A DNA stretch of 42,240 nt from Bacteroidota bacterium (GTDB lineage: Bacteria; Bacteroidota; Bacteroidia; Chitinophagales; Saprospiraceae), in NCBI GenBank assembly GCA_003045895.1, contig PZPC01000041.1, positions 1-42,240 on the forward strand, given 5' to 3'. Position numbers and translations under genes: made by a program. The notes under the pieces are model-generated. The model worked only from the letters and a program-made list of their open reading frames with translations, was not told the origin of the DNA and did not search any database. The number at the start of each line of letters is the position of its first letter. The stretch's first letter is position 1. This document shows positions 35,275-42,240 of this stretch, in pieces.

Positions 35275-36813
35275 ATGCTGGATAAATTCATCGAAACCAT
35301 CAACCAAGGCTACCAGTTCAAGGGGGAGAGTATCATCCTGGGGGGAGCCATGCTCGACAATAAAACCCAGACGGGCACGCTGGTCAAGCTGCCATTAAAG
35401 ATGCTCAACCGGCACGGCCTGATCGCCGGCGCTACGGGTTCTGGCAAAACCAAGACCTTGCAGATCATTGCTGAGCAACTTTCGGAGGTAGGGGTGCCGA
35501 GCCTGCTGATGGACATCAAGGGAGACCTGAGTGGTATCGCAGTGGCCTCCGCAGGCCACGCCAAGATCGATGAACGCCACGCTGCTATTGGCATCCCTTT
35601 TCGGGCCAGCGGAAGTCCGGTGGAATTGCTCACCATCTCCAAGGAAAAAGGCGTTCGAATGCGGGCTACGGTGTCTGAATTCGGGCCGGTTTTGTTTTCC
35701 AAAATACTGGAACTCAACGATACGCAATCGGGTATCGTCGCTATTATCTTCAAGTACTGCGATGACAATGCGTTGCCGCTGCTGGACTTGGCCGATTTCA
35801 AGAAGGCCCTGCAGTACATGTCCGGTGAGGGCAAGGCGGAAGTGCAAGAACTCTACGGACTGATTTCTTCGTCCAGTGTCGGGTCCATGATGCGCAAAAT
35901 CGTAGAGCTGGAGCAGCAGGGGGCAGAAGTGTTCTTTGGGGAACGCTCCTTTGATGTGGCTGACCTTTGCCGGGTAGACGCCAATGGCCGCGGTATCGTT
36001 TCGGTGATTCGCCTGACGGATATTCAGGATCGGCCCAAGTTGTTCTCTACCTTCATGCTGCAGATTCTGGCCGAAATTTATACCACTTTCCCGGAAGCGG
36101 GCGATTTGGATAAACCTAAACTGGTGCTTTTTATTGACGAGGCTCACCTGGTTTTTGACCAGGCGTCTTCGGCCTTGATGAACCAGTTGGAGGCCATCGT
36201 CAAACTCATCCGTTCTAAGGGCGTAGGCATCTTTTTCGTCACGCAGAACCCGGCCGATGTGCCCGACAGCGTATTGGGACAGTTGGGCCTGAAAATCCAG
36301 CATTCGCTGCGCGCCTTTACGGCTAAAGACCGGAAGGCCATCAAACTGGCCGCCCAGAATTATCCGCTCACCGATTTCTATGATGTGGAGCAATTGCTCA
36401 CGGAGTTGGGTATTGGTGAAGCCCTGGTCACATCGCTCAACGAAAAAGGTATCCCCACACCGCTGGTACACACCATGCTCCGCGCACCAGAGTCGCGGAT
36501 GGACGTGCTGACACCAGCGGAAATTGATGACCTGGTCAAGCGGTCGGCGCTGGTGAAGAAATACAATGATGTCGTAGACCGCAACAGCGCCCACGATATT
36601 CTTTCCAAGAAGATCGAATCGGCACAAGCTGTCGAGCGGCAGGAAGAACTGCAGGCCCAGCAGGCCAAGGCGACTAAAGCAGCCCCGCGTCGCCAGGAAA
36701 AATCGATGATGGAAAAAGTGATGAGCAACACCACCACCCGTCAGATCGGGCGTACCCTGGCCCGTGAACTGGCCCGCGGACTATTTGGGATTTTGGGTGG
36801 TAAACGCAGGTAG
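35275..36813 (+). CDS. HerA-like ATPase (DUF853 family)
   Basis: A 512-residue FtsK/HerA-type P-loop ATPase. Walker A GATGSGKT lies at residues 52-59 and Walker B with LVLFIDEAHLVF near 285; FFVTQNPADVPDSVLGQLG and the C-terminal basic tail are typical of the DUF853 family. Members are hexameric motor proteins with uncertain housekeeping roles; related HerA proteins work with nucleases in DNA end processing and phage defence. I chose the ATG at 35275 (after AAAAACAAAAAG), because the 21 residues from 35212 do not fit the family. A strong terminator follows. Confidence 0.9.
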   Translation: MLDKFIETINQGYQFKGESIILGGAMLDNKTQTGTLVKLPLKMLNRHGLIAGATGSGKTKTLQIIAEQLSEVGVPSLLMDIKGDLSGIAVASAGHAKIDERHAAIGIPFRASGSPVELLTISKEKGVRMRATVSEFGPVLFSKILELNDTQSGIVAIIFKYCDDNALPLLDLADFKKALQYMSGEGKAEVQELYGLISSSSVGSMMRKIVELEQQGAEVFFGERSFDVADLCRVDANGRGIVSVIRLTDIQDRPKLFSTFMLQILAEIYTTFPEAGDLDKPKLVLFIDEAHLVFDQASSALMNQLEAIVKLIRSKGVGIFFVTQNPADVPDSVLGQLGLKIQHSLRAFTAKDRKAIKLAAQNYPLTDFYDVEQLLTELGIGEALVTSLNEKGIPTPLVHTMLRAPESRMDVLTPAEIDDLVKRSALVKKYNDVVDRNSAHDILSKKIESAQAVERQEELQAQQAKATKAAPRRQEKSMMEKVMSNTTTRQIGRTLARELARGLFGILGGKRR

Positions 36814-36847
36814 TATTTGACTGGCAGTTTAAACTACCAGCGTTTGT

Positions 36848-36891
36848 AACACAAAAAAAAGCCCTGAGTTTTTCAGGGCTTTTTTTGTGTT
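36848..36891. terminator. Bidirectional terminator between convergent genes
   Basis: Arms AACACAAAAAAAAGCCCTGA and TCAGGGCTTTTTTTGTGTT form a stem of about 19 bp around a GTTTT loop, with A- and T-runs inside the stem so it can act in both directions. It ends the HerA-like gene; the minus-strand thioredoxin-like gene ends 120 nt further on. Confidence 0.93.
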
Positions 36892-36971
36892 ATCAACCGA
36901 ATTAGTGCGCTGTTAAGTTAAACTTGCCGGTTAAGAGGAGGGCTTTTGACCGGCAATATCCAGGCCGCCTA

Positions 36972-37000
36972 TTTCCACATTTACACTTTTCCACTTTTCA
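36972..37000. repeat. Short TTTACACTTTTCCAC tract
   Basis: A short run of CCACATTTACACTTTTCC-like units just beyond the stop of the minus-strand thioredoxin-like gene. It resembles the tract at 9732-9785 in sequence and placement. Confidence 0.45.
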
Positions 37001-37010
37001 AACATAACCG

Positions 37011-37550
37011 CTACTGATCTTCTGCCGTATTGGGATAGATGAGCCTTCGTTGGAAGGTTGTCCACGGAACGTGTCGGTAGTAATTCATGCCAAAGTAGCA
37101 GAGCAGGGCAAATAATTGCGTGGTATTTTGAAAACCTGGCAGGGACTGAATGACCTGTTGGTTCTCGTCCAGGAAGACGATGCTGGGGAAACTCAGTCGG
37201 CCGTCGAGCAGTTTAGCGGCCAGTTCGTGATACCCCACTTTTTCCAGGCGAACATAATTGTAGGATTCGTCGCGGAAGCGCAGCGCTGATTTGGTTTCGG
37301 CATCGAGTTTTACCGGGTTGAAATAGGTGTTTACCAGCCGCGCAATGGTCGTGTCCTGGAATATTTCGGTCTCCATCTTCTTACAGAGGGTACACCAATC
37401 GGTGTAGATGTAGACCAACGTTTTTTGTGGGGATTTTGCGGGTATTTGATTGTCCCAGGTTTGCCAGTTAATAGTAGGTACGGCGGCTTGACCAATCAGG
37501 AAACCCCAACCAATCAAAAAGGATAAAAAAGCAACGAAGGTCTTGTTCAT
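37011..37550 (-). CDS. Secreted thioredoxin-fold protein
   Basis: A 179-residue thioredoxin-like protein with an N-terminal signal peptide or anchor (about 4-22). The active-site motif WCTLCK gives Cys53 and Cys56; the cis-Pro loop is SFPSIVFLDE. The periplasmic place and the CxxC suggest a thiol reductase or oxidase for envelope proteins; the partner is unknown. The C-terminal 45 residues (FALLCYFGMNYYRHVPW) are an extension common in Bacteroidota relatives, where the YY..W part is conserved. The gene stands alone; 37551-37698 upstream holds nothing I recognise. Confidence 0.88.
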   Translation of the reverse strand: MNKTFVAFLSFLIGWGFLIGQAAVPTINWQTWDNQIPAKSPQKTLVYIYTDWCTLCKKMETEIFQDTTIARLVNTYFNPVKLDAETKSALRFRDESYNYVRLEKVGYHELAAKLLDGRLSFPSIVFLDENQQVIQSLPGFQNTTQLFALLCYFGMNYYRHVPWTTFQRRLIYPNTAEDQ

Positions 37551-37698
37551 GTTTTTTGTTTTCTCTGGGACAGGGCAGGTTTCAAGGGTAACAACCTTTA
37601 CCGCGGGGTTTTCCCATTCAATGTTGCATCATCTGCGAGGTATTTAAAACAATCACAGGCAAACATTTATGAGGCTGCTGTTCCAGTTTAATAAACCT

Positions 37699-38757
37699 TT
37701 AACATGACCTTGCTCCAGCAACAGCAGGATGGTAAACCTGGAGTTGATCCGCTAGTAAATGAGTAGCGAAGACGGGTTCGACATGCAGCACCGGTGCCGC
37801 TTTCCCTGCGTGCCAAACCTGTGGCGTAGTAAACACCCTCGCTTCATCCCAGTAGGCCTGGCTAATGAACTGTTCGAGCAACCAGGCGCCACCTTCCACC
37901 GTGAGGTGGGCAATGCGCAAGTCTGCGATTTTGTGCAACAACGCGGGTAGCCAATCCACTGCGGAGAAATCGTGGGTGACGAAGCGGAGGTTTTTGCTTT
38001 CGGTCCGTGGGTTTTCCGTGAAAACCACCGTAGGGTGCTGGCCGTCGAAAAGTTGCAGGTGAGGGGGCAAGTTGCCCTTGCGATCCAGCACCATGCGCAG
38101 GGGCTGGGGCCCGGGAAAATACCGGGTGGTCAGGGCGGGATTGTCGGCCCGGGCCGTTCCTGCGCCAACCAGGATGGCATCGGTAGCGGTGCGCCACTTG
38201 TGTACCAGTCGCCTGCTGTAGTCGTTGGTCAGCCAGTAGGGCCCTGGATCAGCAGGCGCTATCAAATTGTTGTGGGTTTGGGCGTACTTGAGGAGTACGT
38301 AAGGACGGGATTGACTGACGTAGACATTGCGGTAGTTGCTCAAGTGTGCCCCTTCGGCGGCCAGTACCCCCGTTTCGACAATTACCCCCTGCGCCCGTAA
38401 ACGGTACAGCCCGGAGCCATTTACGCCCGGCGTCAGATCGGTTCCAGCGACGACTACCCGTGGGATACCTTCCCGAAGGATGAGGTCGGTACACGGGGGA
38501 GTGCGGCCGTATATGTTGCAGGGTTCCAGCGAAATGTAAAGTGTACTCTCCCGAATCAGCGGGCGATCGGCAGGTTTTACACTGGCCAGCGCCCGTACTT
38601 CCGCGTGCGGACCACCATCGGTTGCGTAGAATCCTTCCCCTATAATTTTATCCCCGTGCGCTAAAACGGCACCAACCAACGGGTTCGGTGAAACGCTTCC
38701 GGAGCCCAGCCGGGCAAGGTCGAAGCAACGGCGCATTAAATTAAAATTAAGGCTCAT
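37699..38757 (-). CDS. ribD: Bifunctional riboflavin deaminase/reductase
   Basis: A 352-residue two-domain enzyme of riboflavin synthesis: the N-terminal deaminase removes the amino group of the pyrimidine, and the C-terminal part reduces the ribose side chain with NADPH. The zinc site is His51-Ala-Glu53 with Cys80 and Cys89 (LEPCNIYGRTPPC). The reductase part begins near 150 with RPYVLLKYAQTHN and has DAILVGAGTARADNP. LEPCNIYG differs from the usual LEPCxHxG; His is replaced by Ile-Tyr, but the Cys ligands remain. The ATG at 38757 could be replaced by one at codon 8. It is a single gene. Confidence 0.93.
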   Translation of the reverse strand: MSLNFNLMRRCFDLARLGSGSVSPNPLVGAVLAHGDKIIGEGFYATDGGPHAEVRALASVKPADRPLIRESTLYISLEPCNIYGRTPPCTDLILREGIPRVVVAGTDLTPGVNGSGLYRLRAQGVIVETGVLAAEGAHLSNYRNVYVSQSRPYVLLKYAQTHNNLIAPADPGPYWLTNDYSRRLVHKWRTATDAILVGAGTARADNPALTTRYFPGPQPLRMVLDRKGNLPPHLQLFDGQHPTVVFTENPRTESKNLRFVTHDFSAVDWLPALLHKIADLRIAHLTVEGGAWLLEQFISQAYWDEARVFTTPQVWHAGKAAPVLHVEPVFATHLLADQLQVYHPAVAGARSC

Positions 38758-38929
38758 AAGTATAAAAAAAATAGTTCAACAAAATTGGATTTATCACGAT
38801 AAACGCTTTTATTTGTTCTTCGTAAAAGTGCATTTGTTTTTTTGTAAACTATTGACTAACAGATTTTTGTTAACAACAAGGTAAGTATTTACCTGGGTTA
38901 AACAAAAGGCCCTATTAAACCAATTACAA

Positions 38930-39478
38930 ATGCGCTACCGGATTAAGTTAAAGAATGCCGAGGACTACGTGCTGCTCGACAGTGAAGTATACGAATACCT
39001 GGTTAACGACGAATACTTTGCGCGGGTAGATTTCATCAATAACCTTCGGCTGCACTCCAGTGGGTGTGCGGTTTTTCAGAAAACCTGGCGCAAGGCAGCG
39101 GGCGGCTACAAGACCGAAACCATCTACCTGCACAAGTTTGTTGCGGAAAAATTTCTTGCTCACCTGCAGTCGGGGAACCGTAATTTGGTAAGCGCCATCA
39201 ATGGCAATAAACTGGATTGCCGACTCAACAACCTCACTTACCGGTCACGTTCCGTGGCCAGCCGCAAACGCAAGTCATCCAGCCGCATTGGCTATACCGG
39301 GGTTTACCAGGAAAACAATCGCTATCGCGCTGTCATTTCCGAGGGCCGAAAAACCATTCACATCGGTATGTACGCAACGGCGGAAGAAGCTGCTCTGGCC
39401 TATAACCGTAAATCTAAGGAACTTTACGGGGACAATGGTAAAATCAATGTTTTGCGGCAGCGTTCCTCCAAGGTTTAG
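38930..39478 (+). CDS. AP2-domain protein with degenerate HNH region
   Basis: A 182-residue basic protein. Residues about 12-110 have the frame of phage-type HNH endonucleases (LLDSEVYEYL, then YLHKFVAEKF and INGNKLDCRLNNL), and 121-167 form an AP2/ERF-type DNA-binding domain (GYTGVYQENNRYRAVI, YATAEEAALAYN). In active family members the segment before INGxKLDNR reads VDH; here it is VSA (Ser88, Ala89), so the catalytic His and the Asp before it are gone, and the first Asn of LDNR is Cys97. I infer a domesticated homing-endonuclease descendant that binds DNA, perhaps as a regulator. No intron, intein or phage gene is near. GC resembles the neighbours. Confidence 0.82.
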   Translation: MRYRIKLKNAEDYVLLDSEVYEYLVNDEYFARVDFINNLRLHSSGCAVFQKTWRKAAGGYKTETIYLHKFVAEKFLAHLQSGNRNLVSAINGNKLDCRLNNLTYRSRSVASRKRKSSSRIGYTGVYQENNRYRAVISEGRKTIHIGMYATAEEAALAYNRKSKELYGDNGKINVLRQRSSKV

Positions 39479-39480
39479 TG

Positions 39481-39506
39481 CCCTGATTAAAAGGTCAGGG
39501 TTTGTT
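39481..39506 (+). terminator. Terminator after the AP2 gene
   Basis: CCCTGA (39481-39486) and TCAGGG (39495-39500) pair around an 8-nt loop, followed by TTTGTT. The right arm overlaps the stop codon of the converging mnmD gene. Confidence 0.5.
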
Positions 39507-40169
39507 CGCCCGGATCATTTCCCGCTTTCCTGGCGGACCGGGAACCCCTTCCACGGTGAATCCCAAGTCGCGTAGGCATCTTTTGACAACACCTTTGGCG
39601 CAGTAGGTAACGAAAACCCCTCCGCTGGCCATCGCCGCAAATATTTTGCCGAGTACGGGGGCTTCCCATAGTTCCGGTTGGGAGCTGGGCGCAAAGGCAT
39701 CGTAGAAAACCAGGTCGAATTGACCACTCAGCGGCGCTTCCTGGATCGTAGCGTGCCATTTTAACAATTGAAAATTGGTGCCAATAGGAACAACCTCATT
39801 CCAGTTGCTGTGGTGTAAGGCCAGAAAGTCGGCAGGACTTCCACCGAGGAGGGTGGGGTAGTTGAGGTACGCTACCTGTTCCAGGGGAACAGGTAGCGGC
39901 TCAACTGTTTCGTAAAAAAAATGCTTCTTGCTGGATTGCCCCACCAGCAGCGTAAGATAGGCATTGAGACCCGTTCCAAAGCCCATTTCCAATACCCGTA
40001 CGCGCTCCCTGGTCGGCAGCAGTTGTCCTAAGCCGGCGTGGATAAATACGTGTCGCGACTCTTGGATCGCACCATATTTGGAGTGGTAACTAACGCCAAA
40101 AGCTTCACTGTATAAGCTGTGTGAGCCATCCTGGGTTTCAATAAGAGAAGGAAAGGCTGGCATCCGCAA
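39495..40169 (-). CDS. mnmD: tRNA U34 methyltransferase, MnmD type
   Basis: A 224-residue Rossmann-fold methyltransferase matching the MnmC1/MnmD group, which uses SAM to complete 5-methylaminomethyl-2-thiouridine in the wobble position of tRNAs such as Glu, Gln and Lys. The SAM loop VLEMGFGTGLNAYL, the segment YHSKYGAIQESRHVFI and the hallmark FYDAFAPSSQPELW are present. The oxidase half of MnmC is absent, as in stand-alone MnmD. The start at 40169 could instead be the ATG two codons on. It is last in a compact unit (16 nt after the YtxJ-like gene). Confidence 0.92.
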   Translation of the reverse strand: MRMPAFPSLIETQDGSHSLYSEAFGVSYHSKYGAIQESRHVFIHAGLGQLLPTRERVRVLEMGFGTGLNAYLTLLVGQSSKKHFFYETVEPLPVPLEQVAYLNYPTLLGGSPADFLALHHSNWNEVVPIGTNFQLLKWHATIQEAPLSGQFDLVFYDAFAPSSQPELWEAPVLGKIFAAMASGGVFVTYCAKGVVKRCLRDLGFTVEGVPGPPGKREMIRANKP

Positions 40170-40185
40170 TTTAGCTTAGATTGGT

Positions 40186-40533
40186 TTAGAACTTGCTTTC
40201 GTAGCACTCGTGCAATTCATCCACCGAAATATCCAGATGAGAAGTATCATAGGTGCAAATACCACCTTTGATGAGCAATACCTGGGGCGATTCGTGGTGT
40301 ACGTCGAAATGCTCAGCGATCATTCGCGAAAGGTTGCGGTGAGCCAGTAAGTCCAGTAAGTAGGGCTTCAGTTCCGCAGCGGGAAAATCCCAGTCGCTTT
40401 CCAATCGGTATTTTGCTATAGCACTGATGCTACAGCTGGTACTGTGTTTGAAGATCAGACAAGGTTGTTCAAAAGACAACGCCGTCAGATCGTGTACTTC
40501 GACCGGATCGGTCAAAGTAGCCCATTGAATCAT
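40186..40533 (-). CDS. ytxJ: YtxJ-like monothiol bacilliredoxin
   Basis: A 115-residue thioredoxin-fold protein of the YtxJ (BrxC) family. The segment FKHSTSCSISAIAKYRLE with Cys34 is the family's single-cysteine active site. In Firmicutes these proteins remove bacillithiol from oxidised proteins; many Bacteroidota also make bacillithiol, so a similar role is likely, but no bsh gene is in the window. It follows a 52-residue lipoprotein gene by 18 nt and precedes mnmD by 16 nt. Confidence 0.88.
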   Translation of the reverse strand: MIQWATLTDPVEVHDLTALSFEQPCLIFKHSTSCSISAIAKYRLESDWDFPAAELKPYLLDLLAHRNLSRMIAEHFDVHHESPQVLLIKGGICTYDTSHLDISVDELHECYESKF

Positions 40534-40551
40534 AAGAGGTATGAGTTAATA

Positions 40552-40710
40552 CTAAAAAATAAAGCGGACAACCGTCTGAACAGCATCAACCATCCAATCG
40601 TTCATATTGAAGTTGCTCGGACAGCCGTAGCCGCGATTGCAGGAAGACAAAACAAGGACAGCAGCTAAAGAAAGGATAGCGGTAGTGATACGGGGACGTG
40701 AAATTTTCAT
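40552..40710 (-). CDS. 52-residue lipoprotein
   Basis: A tiny open frame with ATG at 40708-40710 and TAG at 40552-40554. Residues 1-24 form a lipoprotein signal (basic MKISRPR, hydrophobic AILSLAAVLVL, lipobox LSSC with Cys24). The mature part is only 29 residues (NRGYGCPSNFNMNDWM, then VDAVQTVVRFIF) and contains one further Cys at position 30. I recall similar short lipoproteins with a YGCPSNF-like motif in Bacteroidota but cannot name a function. A promoter at 40803-40834 and tight spacing to ytxJ support that it is expressed with ytxJ and mnmD. Confidence 0.8.
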   Translation of the reverse strand: MKISRPRITTAILSLAAVLVLSSCNRGYGCPSNFNMNDWMVDAVQTVVRFIF

Positions 40711-40802
40711 GGAGGTTAAGTTTTAAAATGTTCGCGGGAGGAATTACCCTTTAAGTCCAAAACCAACGAGTGGATATAAAAGTTTATTTCAAAATGGCGT
40801 CG

Positions 40803-40834
40803 CAAAAGTACGCTAATTCGTCATCTTGTGCAAT
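40803..40834 (-). promoter_or_regulatory. Promoter of the lipoprotein-ytxJ-mnmD unit
   Basis: On the minus strand a TTG box (40831-40833) is followed after 20 nt by TACTTTTG (40803-40810). The start site would be near 40795, about 85 nt before the lipoprotein ATG. It is back to back with the pdhB promoter. Confidence 0.6.
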
Positions 40835-40849
40835 AGCTGACGGTTTACC

Positions 40850-40880
40850 CTTGCACGAAAGCGGGGTTTTAGTATTTTTG
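40850..40880 (+). promoter_or_regulatory. Promoter for pdhB
   Basis: TTG (40851-40853), 19 nt, then TATTTTTG (40873-40880), a full match to the consensus spacing. The start site would be near 40887, giving a leader of about 33 nt. Confidence 0.7.
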
Positions 40881-40920
40881 TGCCGCAATTTATCCGTTTA
40901 TAAATAAAGAGAGCAAGCAT

Positions 40921-41910
40921 ATGTCCAGGAAATTAGCGCTAAGAGACGCCCTGCGGGAAGCCATGGAAGAAGAAATGCGCCGCGACGATACGATTTTTCT
41001 AATGGGAGAAGAGGTCGCCGAGTACAATGGGGCGTATAAGGTGAGTAAAGGTATGCTGGACGAGTTTGGTGCCAGACGCGTAATCGACACCCCTATTGCC
41101 GAGCTGGGCTTTGCCGGTATTGGGGTAGGTGCGGCGATGAATGGGCTGCGCCCGATCATTGAATTCATGACCTGGAACTTTGCGGTGCTCGCCTTTGACC
41201 AAATTGTCAACAATGCGGCTAAGACCTTGTCCCAGTCGGCAGGAGATTTTATGTGTCCCATCGTTTTTCGTGGCCCCTCGGGTTCCGCCGGGCAGTTGGC
41301 GCAGCAGCACTCGCAGATGTTCGAAAGCTGGTTGGCCAACACGCCGGGCCTGAAAGTCATTTCCTGTATTGATCCCGCAGACTCCAAAGGCCTGCTCAAA
41401 TCGGCTATTCGCGATAACGATCCTGTCTGTTTCATGGAATCGGAGCAGCTGTACGGCTACGAAGGCGAAGTGCCGGAAGGAGAGTACCTGGTGCCGATTG
41501 GCAGCGCGATTGTACGCCGTGCCGGAACGGATGTCACCCTGGTGTCTTTTAATAAAATGATGCTACCCACCATGGAAGCAGCCGAACTCCTGGAAGCGGA
41601 GGGTATCAGTGCCGAAGTCATTGACTTGCGCACCATTCGCCCACTGGATTACCACACCGTGGTAAAATCGGTTAAGAAAACGAACCGCCTGGTGGTCATT
41701 GACGAATCCTGGCCCTTTGCCTCGGTTGCCAGTGAAGTAGCCTACGAAGTTCAGAAATACGCTTTCGACTACCTCGATGCACCCGTGTTGCGCGTAAATT
41801 CGGCCGATGTGTCGTTGCCGTACGCGGCGCCTTTTGTCGAAGCTTTCCTGCCCAACGCCGAGAAGATTATCAAGGCGGTGAAAGAAGTGGCTTACGCAGG
41901 ATCGCGCTAA
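40921..41910 (+). CDS. pdhB: Pyruvate dehydrogenase E1 component, beta subunit
   Basis: A 329-residue E1-beta of the 2-oxoacid dehydrogenase complex; with E1-alpha and thiamine diphosphate it decarboxylates pyruvate and passes the acetyl group to E2. The N-terminus ALRDALREAMEEEMRRD, GEEVAEYNGAYKVSKGM, the TPP-contact Glu region DTPIAELGFAGIGVGAAM and RTIRPLD are typical. The segment NGAYKVSKG favours pyruvate over branched-chain substrates in Bacteroidota relatives. Neither the alpha subunit nor E2 is next to it in the window; it has its own promoter and terminator, so it is a single-gene unit here. Confidence 0.94.
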   Translation: MSRKLALRDALREAMEEEMRRDDTIFLMGEEVAEYNGAYKVSKGMLDEFGARRVIDTPIAELGFAGIGVGAAMNGLRPIIEFMTWNFAVLAFDQIVNNAAKTLSQSAGDFMCPIVFRGPSGSAGQLAQQHSQMFESWLANTPGLKVISCIDPADSKGLLKSAIRDNDPVCFMESEQLYGYEGEVPEGEYLVPIGSAIVRRAGTDVTLVSFNKMMLPTMEAAELLEAEGISAEVIDLRTIRPLDYHTVVKSVKKTNRLVVIDESWPFASVASEVAYEVQKYAFDYLDAPVLRVNSADVSLPYAAPFVEAFLPNAEKIIKAVKEVAYAGSR

Positions 41911-41945
41911 AAATTCCGAATCGCTTTAGTAAGAAAAAAGCAGTC

Positions 41946-41986
41946 ATCCCGAATTTTGGAACCGTCCAAAGTTCGGGATTTCTTTT
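41946..41986 (+). terminator. Terminator after pdhB
   Basis: Arms ATCCCGAATTTTGGA and TCCAAAGTTCGGGAT (one G-U pair) form a 15-bp stem around an ACCG loop, followed by TTTCTTTT. It starts 35 nt after the pdhB stop. Confidence 0.9.
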
Positions 41987-42240
41987 GGGGCGGTGCCCTC
42001 GGGTTATTCGTGCTTTAGCGCGAATAATTTCCTTCGTGCTAAAGCTCTACGGTTGGGACACATTTTATTTCGATTCTTTGGCAAAAGAAGTGACCATCCA
42101 ACGGTCGAAAAAGGCATCGTCTTATCGGCCATGGGGTCATTTACTGCGACCCCGCTGGGGTCGGAAAGCATTGACGGTGTTAGGGCTAATCGGGATGGGT
42201 AGGCGGCCGAAGCCGCCGTCCCCCCCACACCACCCGGCAT
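41987..42240. other. Hairpin-rich non-coding stretch at the window end
   Basis: About 250 nt with at least four inverted repeats: TTATTCG/CGAATAA (42004-42010, 42021-42027), GCTTTAGC/GCTAAAGC (42012-42019, 42038-42045), CGACCCC/GGGGTCG with a GCT loop (42147-42163) and GGCGGC/GCCGCC with a CGAA loop (42202-42217). The open frame on the minus strand through it (78 residues) has no protein-like features and runs off the window. I read it as intergenic, possibly a copy of a dispersed repeat family; its right end lies outside the window. Confidence 0.6.

Noticed and set aside
35395-36627. 410-residue minus-strand frame opposite the HerA-like gene
   Set aside because: The plus strand carries clear Walker motifs; the antisense frame is a shadow.
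42004-42240. 78-residue minus-strand frame at the window edge
   Set aside because: It crosses several strong hairpins, has no domain or signal features and is open at the edge; intergenic repeat is the better reading.

Overview
The window looks like chromosomal DNA of a Bacteroidota bacterium, most likely from the Saprospiria (Lewinella-like). The evidence is a giant secreted protein with SprB-type repeats and a gliding/type IX secretion (T9SS) C-terminal domain, a PorP/SprF gene beside an OmpA-type partner, a TonB receptor with a carboxypeptidase-regulatory N-terminus, a YtxJ-type thiol protein, no Shine-Dalgarno-like leaders, and several promoters of the Bacteroidota type (TTTG or TTG, 19-21 nt, TAnnTTTG). 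The assignment is inference; no rRNA gene is present. No prophage, insertion sequence, CRISPR array or known defence island was seen.

Layout. 1-266: purine/pyrimidine-biased short tandem repeats. 267-9625 (minus): a 2298-residue T9SS surface protein and a TonB-dependent receptor. 9789-15821 (minus): UbiD-family decarboxylase, the translation cluster infC-rpmI-rplT, and clpC. 16129-18570 (plus): STAS-domain protein, RNase Z, DNA polymerase IV. 18781-18893: tRNA-Lys and its terminator. 19055-24165 (plus): dihydroorotase-like protein that has lost most metal ligands, DUF4199 membrane protein, two glycosyltransferases, a GmhA-type isomerase and an unknown membrane protein. 24195-27605 (minus): TerC, phosphoglycerate kinase and GAPDH. 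27755-28227 (minus): a unit of three tRNA-Glu genes with its own promoter and terminator. 28373-36813 (plus): aspartate kinase, TilS, PorP/SprF, a TPR/propeller/OmpA lipid-free envelope protein, a membrane-anchored DNA/RNA non-specific endonuclease and a HerA-like ATPase. 37011-38757 (minus): thioredoxin-like protein and RibD. 38930-39478 (plus): a protein with a degenerate HNH part and an AP2 domain. 39495-40710 (minus): a 52-residue lipoprotein, YtxJ-like protein and MnmD. 40921-41910 (plus): pyruvate dehydrogenase E1 beta, followed by a strong terminator and a hairpin-rich non-coding stretch to the window end.

How the parts fit. Most genes are housekeeping (translation, proteolysis, glycolysis, amino-acid, riboflavin and menaquinone-type metabolism, tRNA modification). 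The accessory flavour comes from the T9SS genes: the giant protein at 267-7163 has the type B C-terminal signal that in studied Bacteroidota depends on PorP/SprF-like partners, and such a partner pair lies about 24 kb away. The most unusual proteins are the dihydroorotase-like protein lacking the HxH motif, the HNH/AP2 protein lacking the catalytic Asp-His pair, and the tiny lipoprotein in front of ytxJ. Non-coding oddities include a 24-bp-arm palindrome that contains the tilS stop codon, low-complexity repeat tracts behind minus-strand genes, and the hairpin cluster after the pdhB gene.
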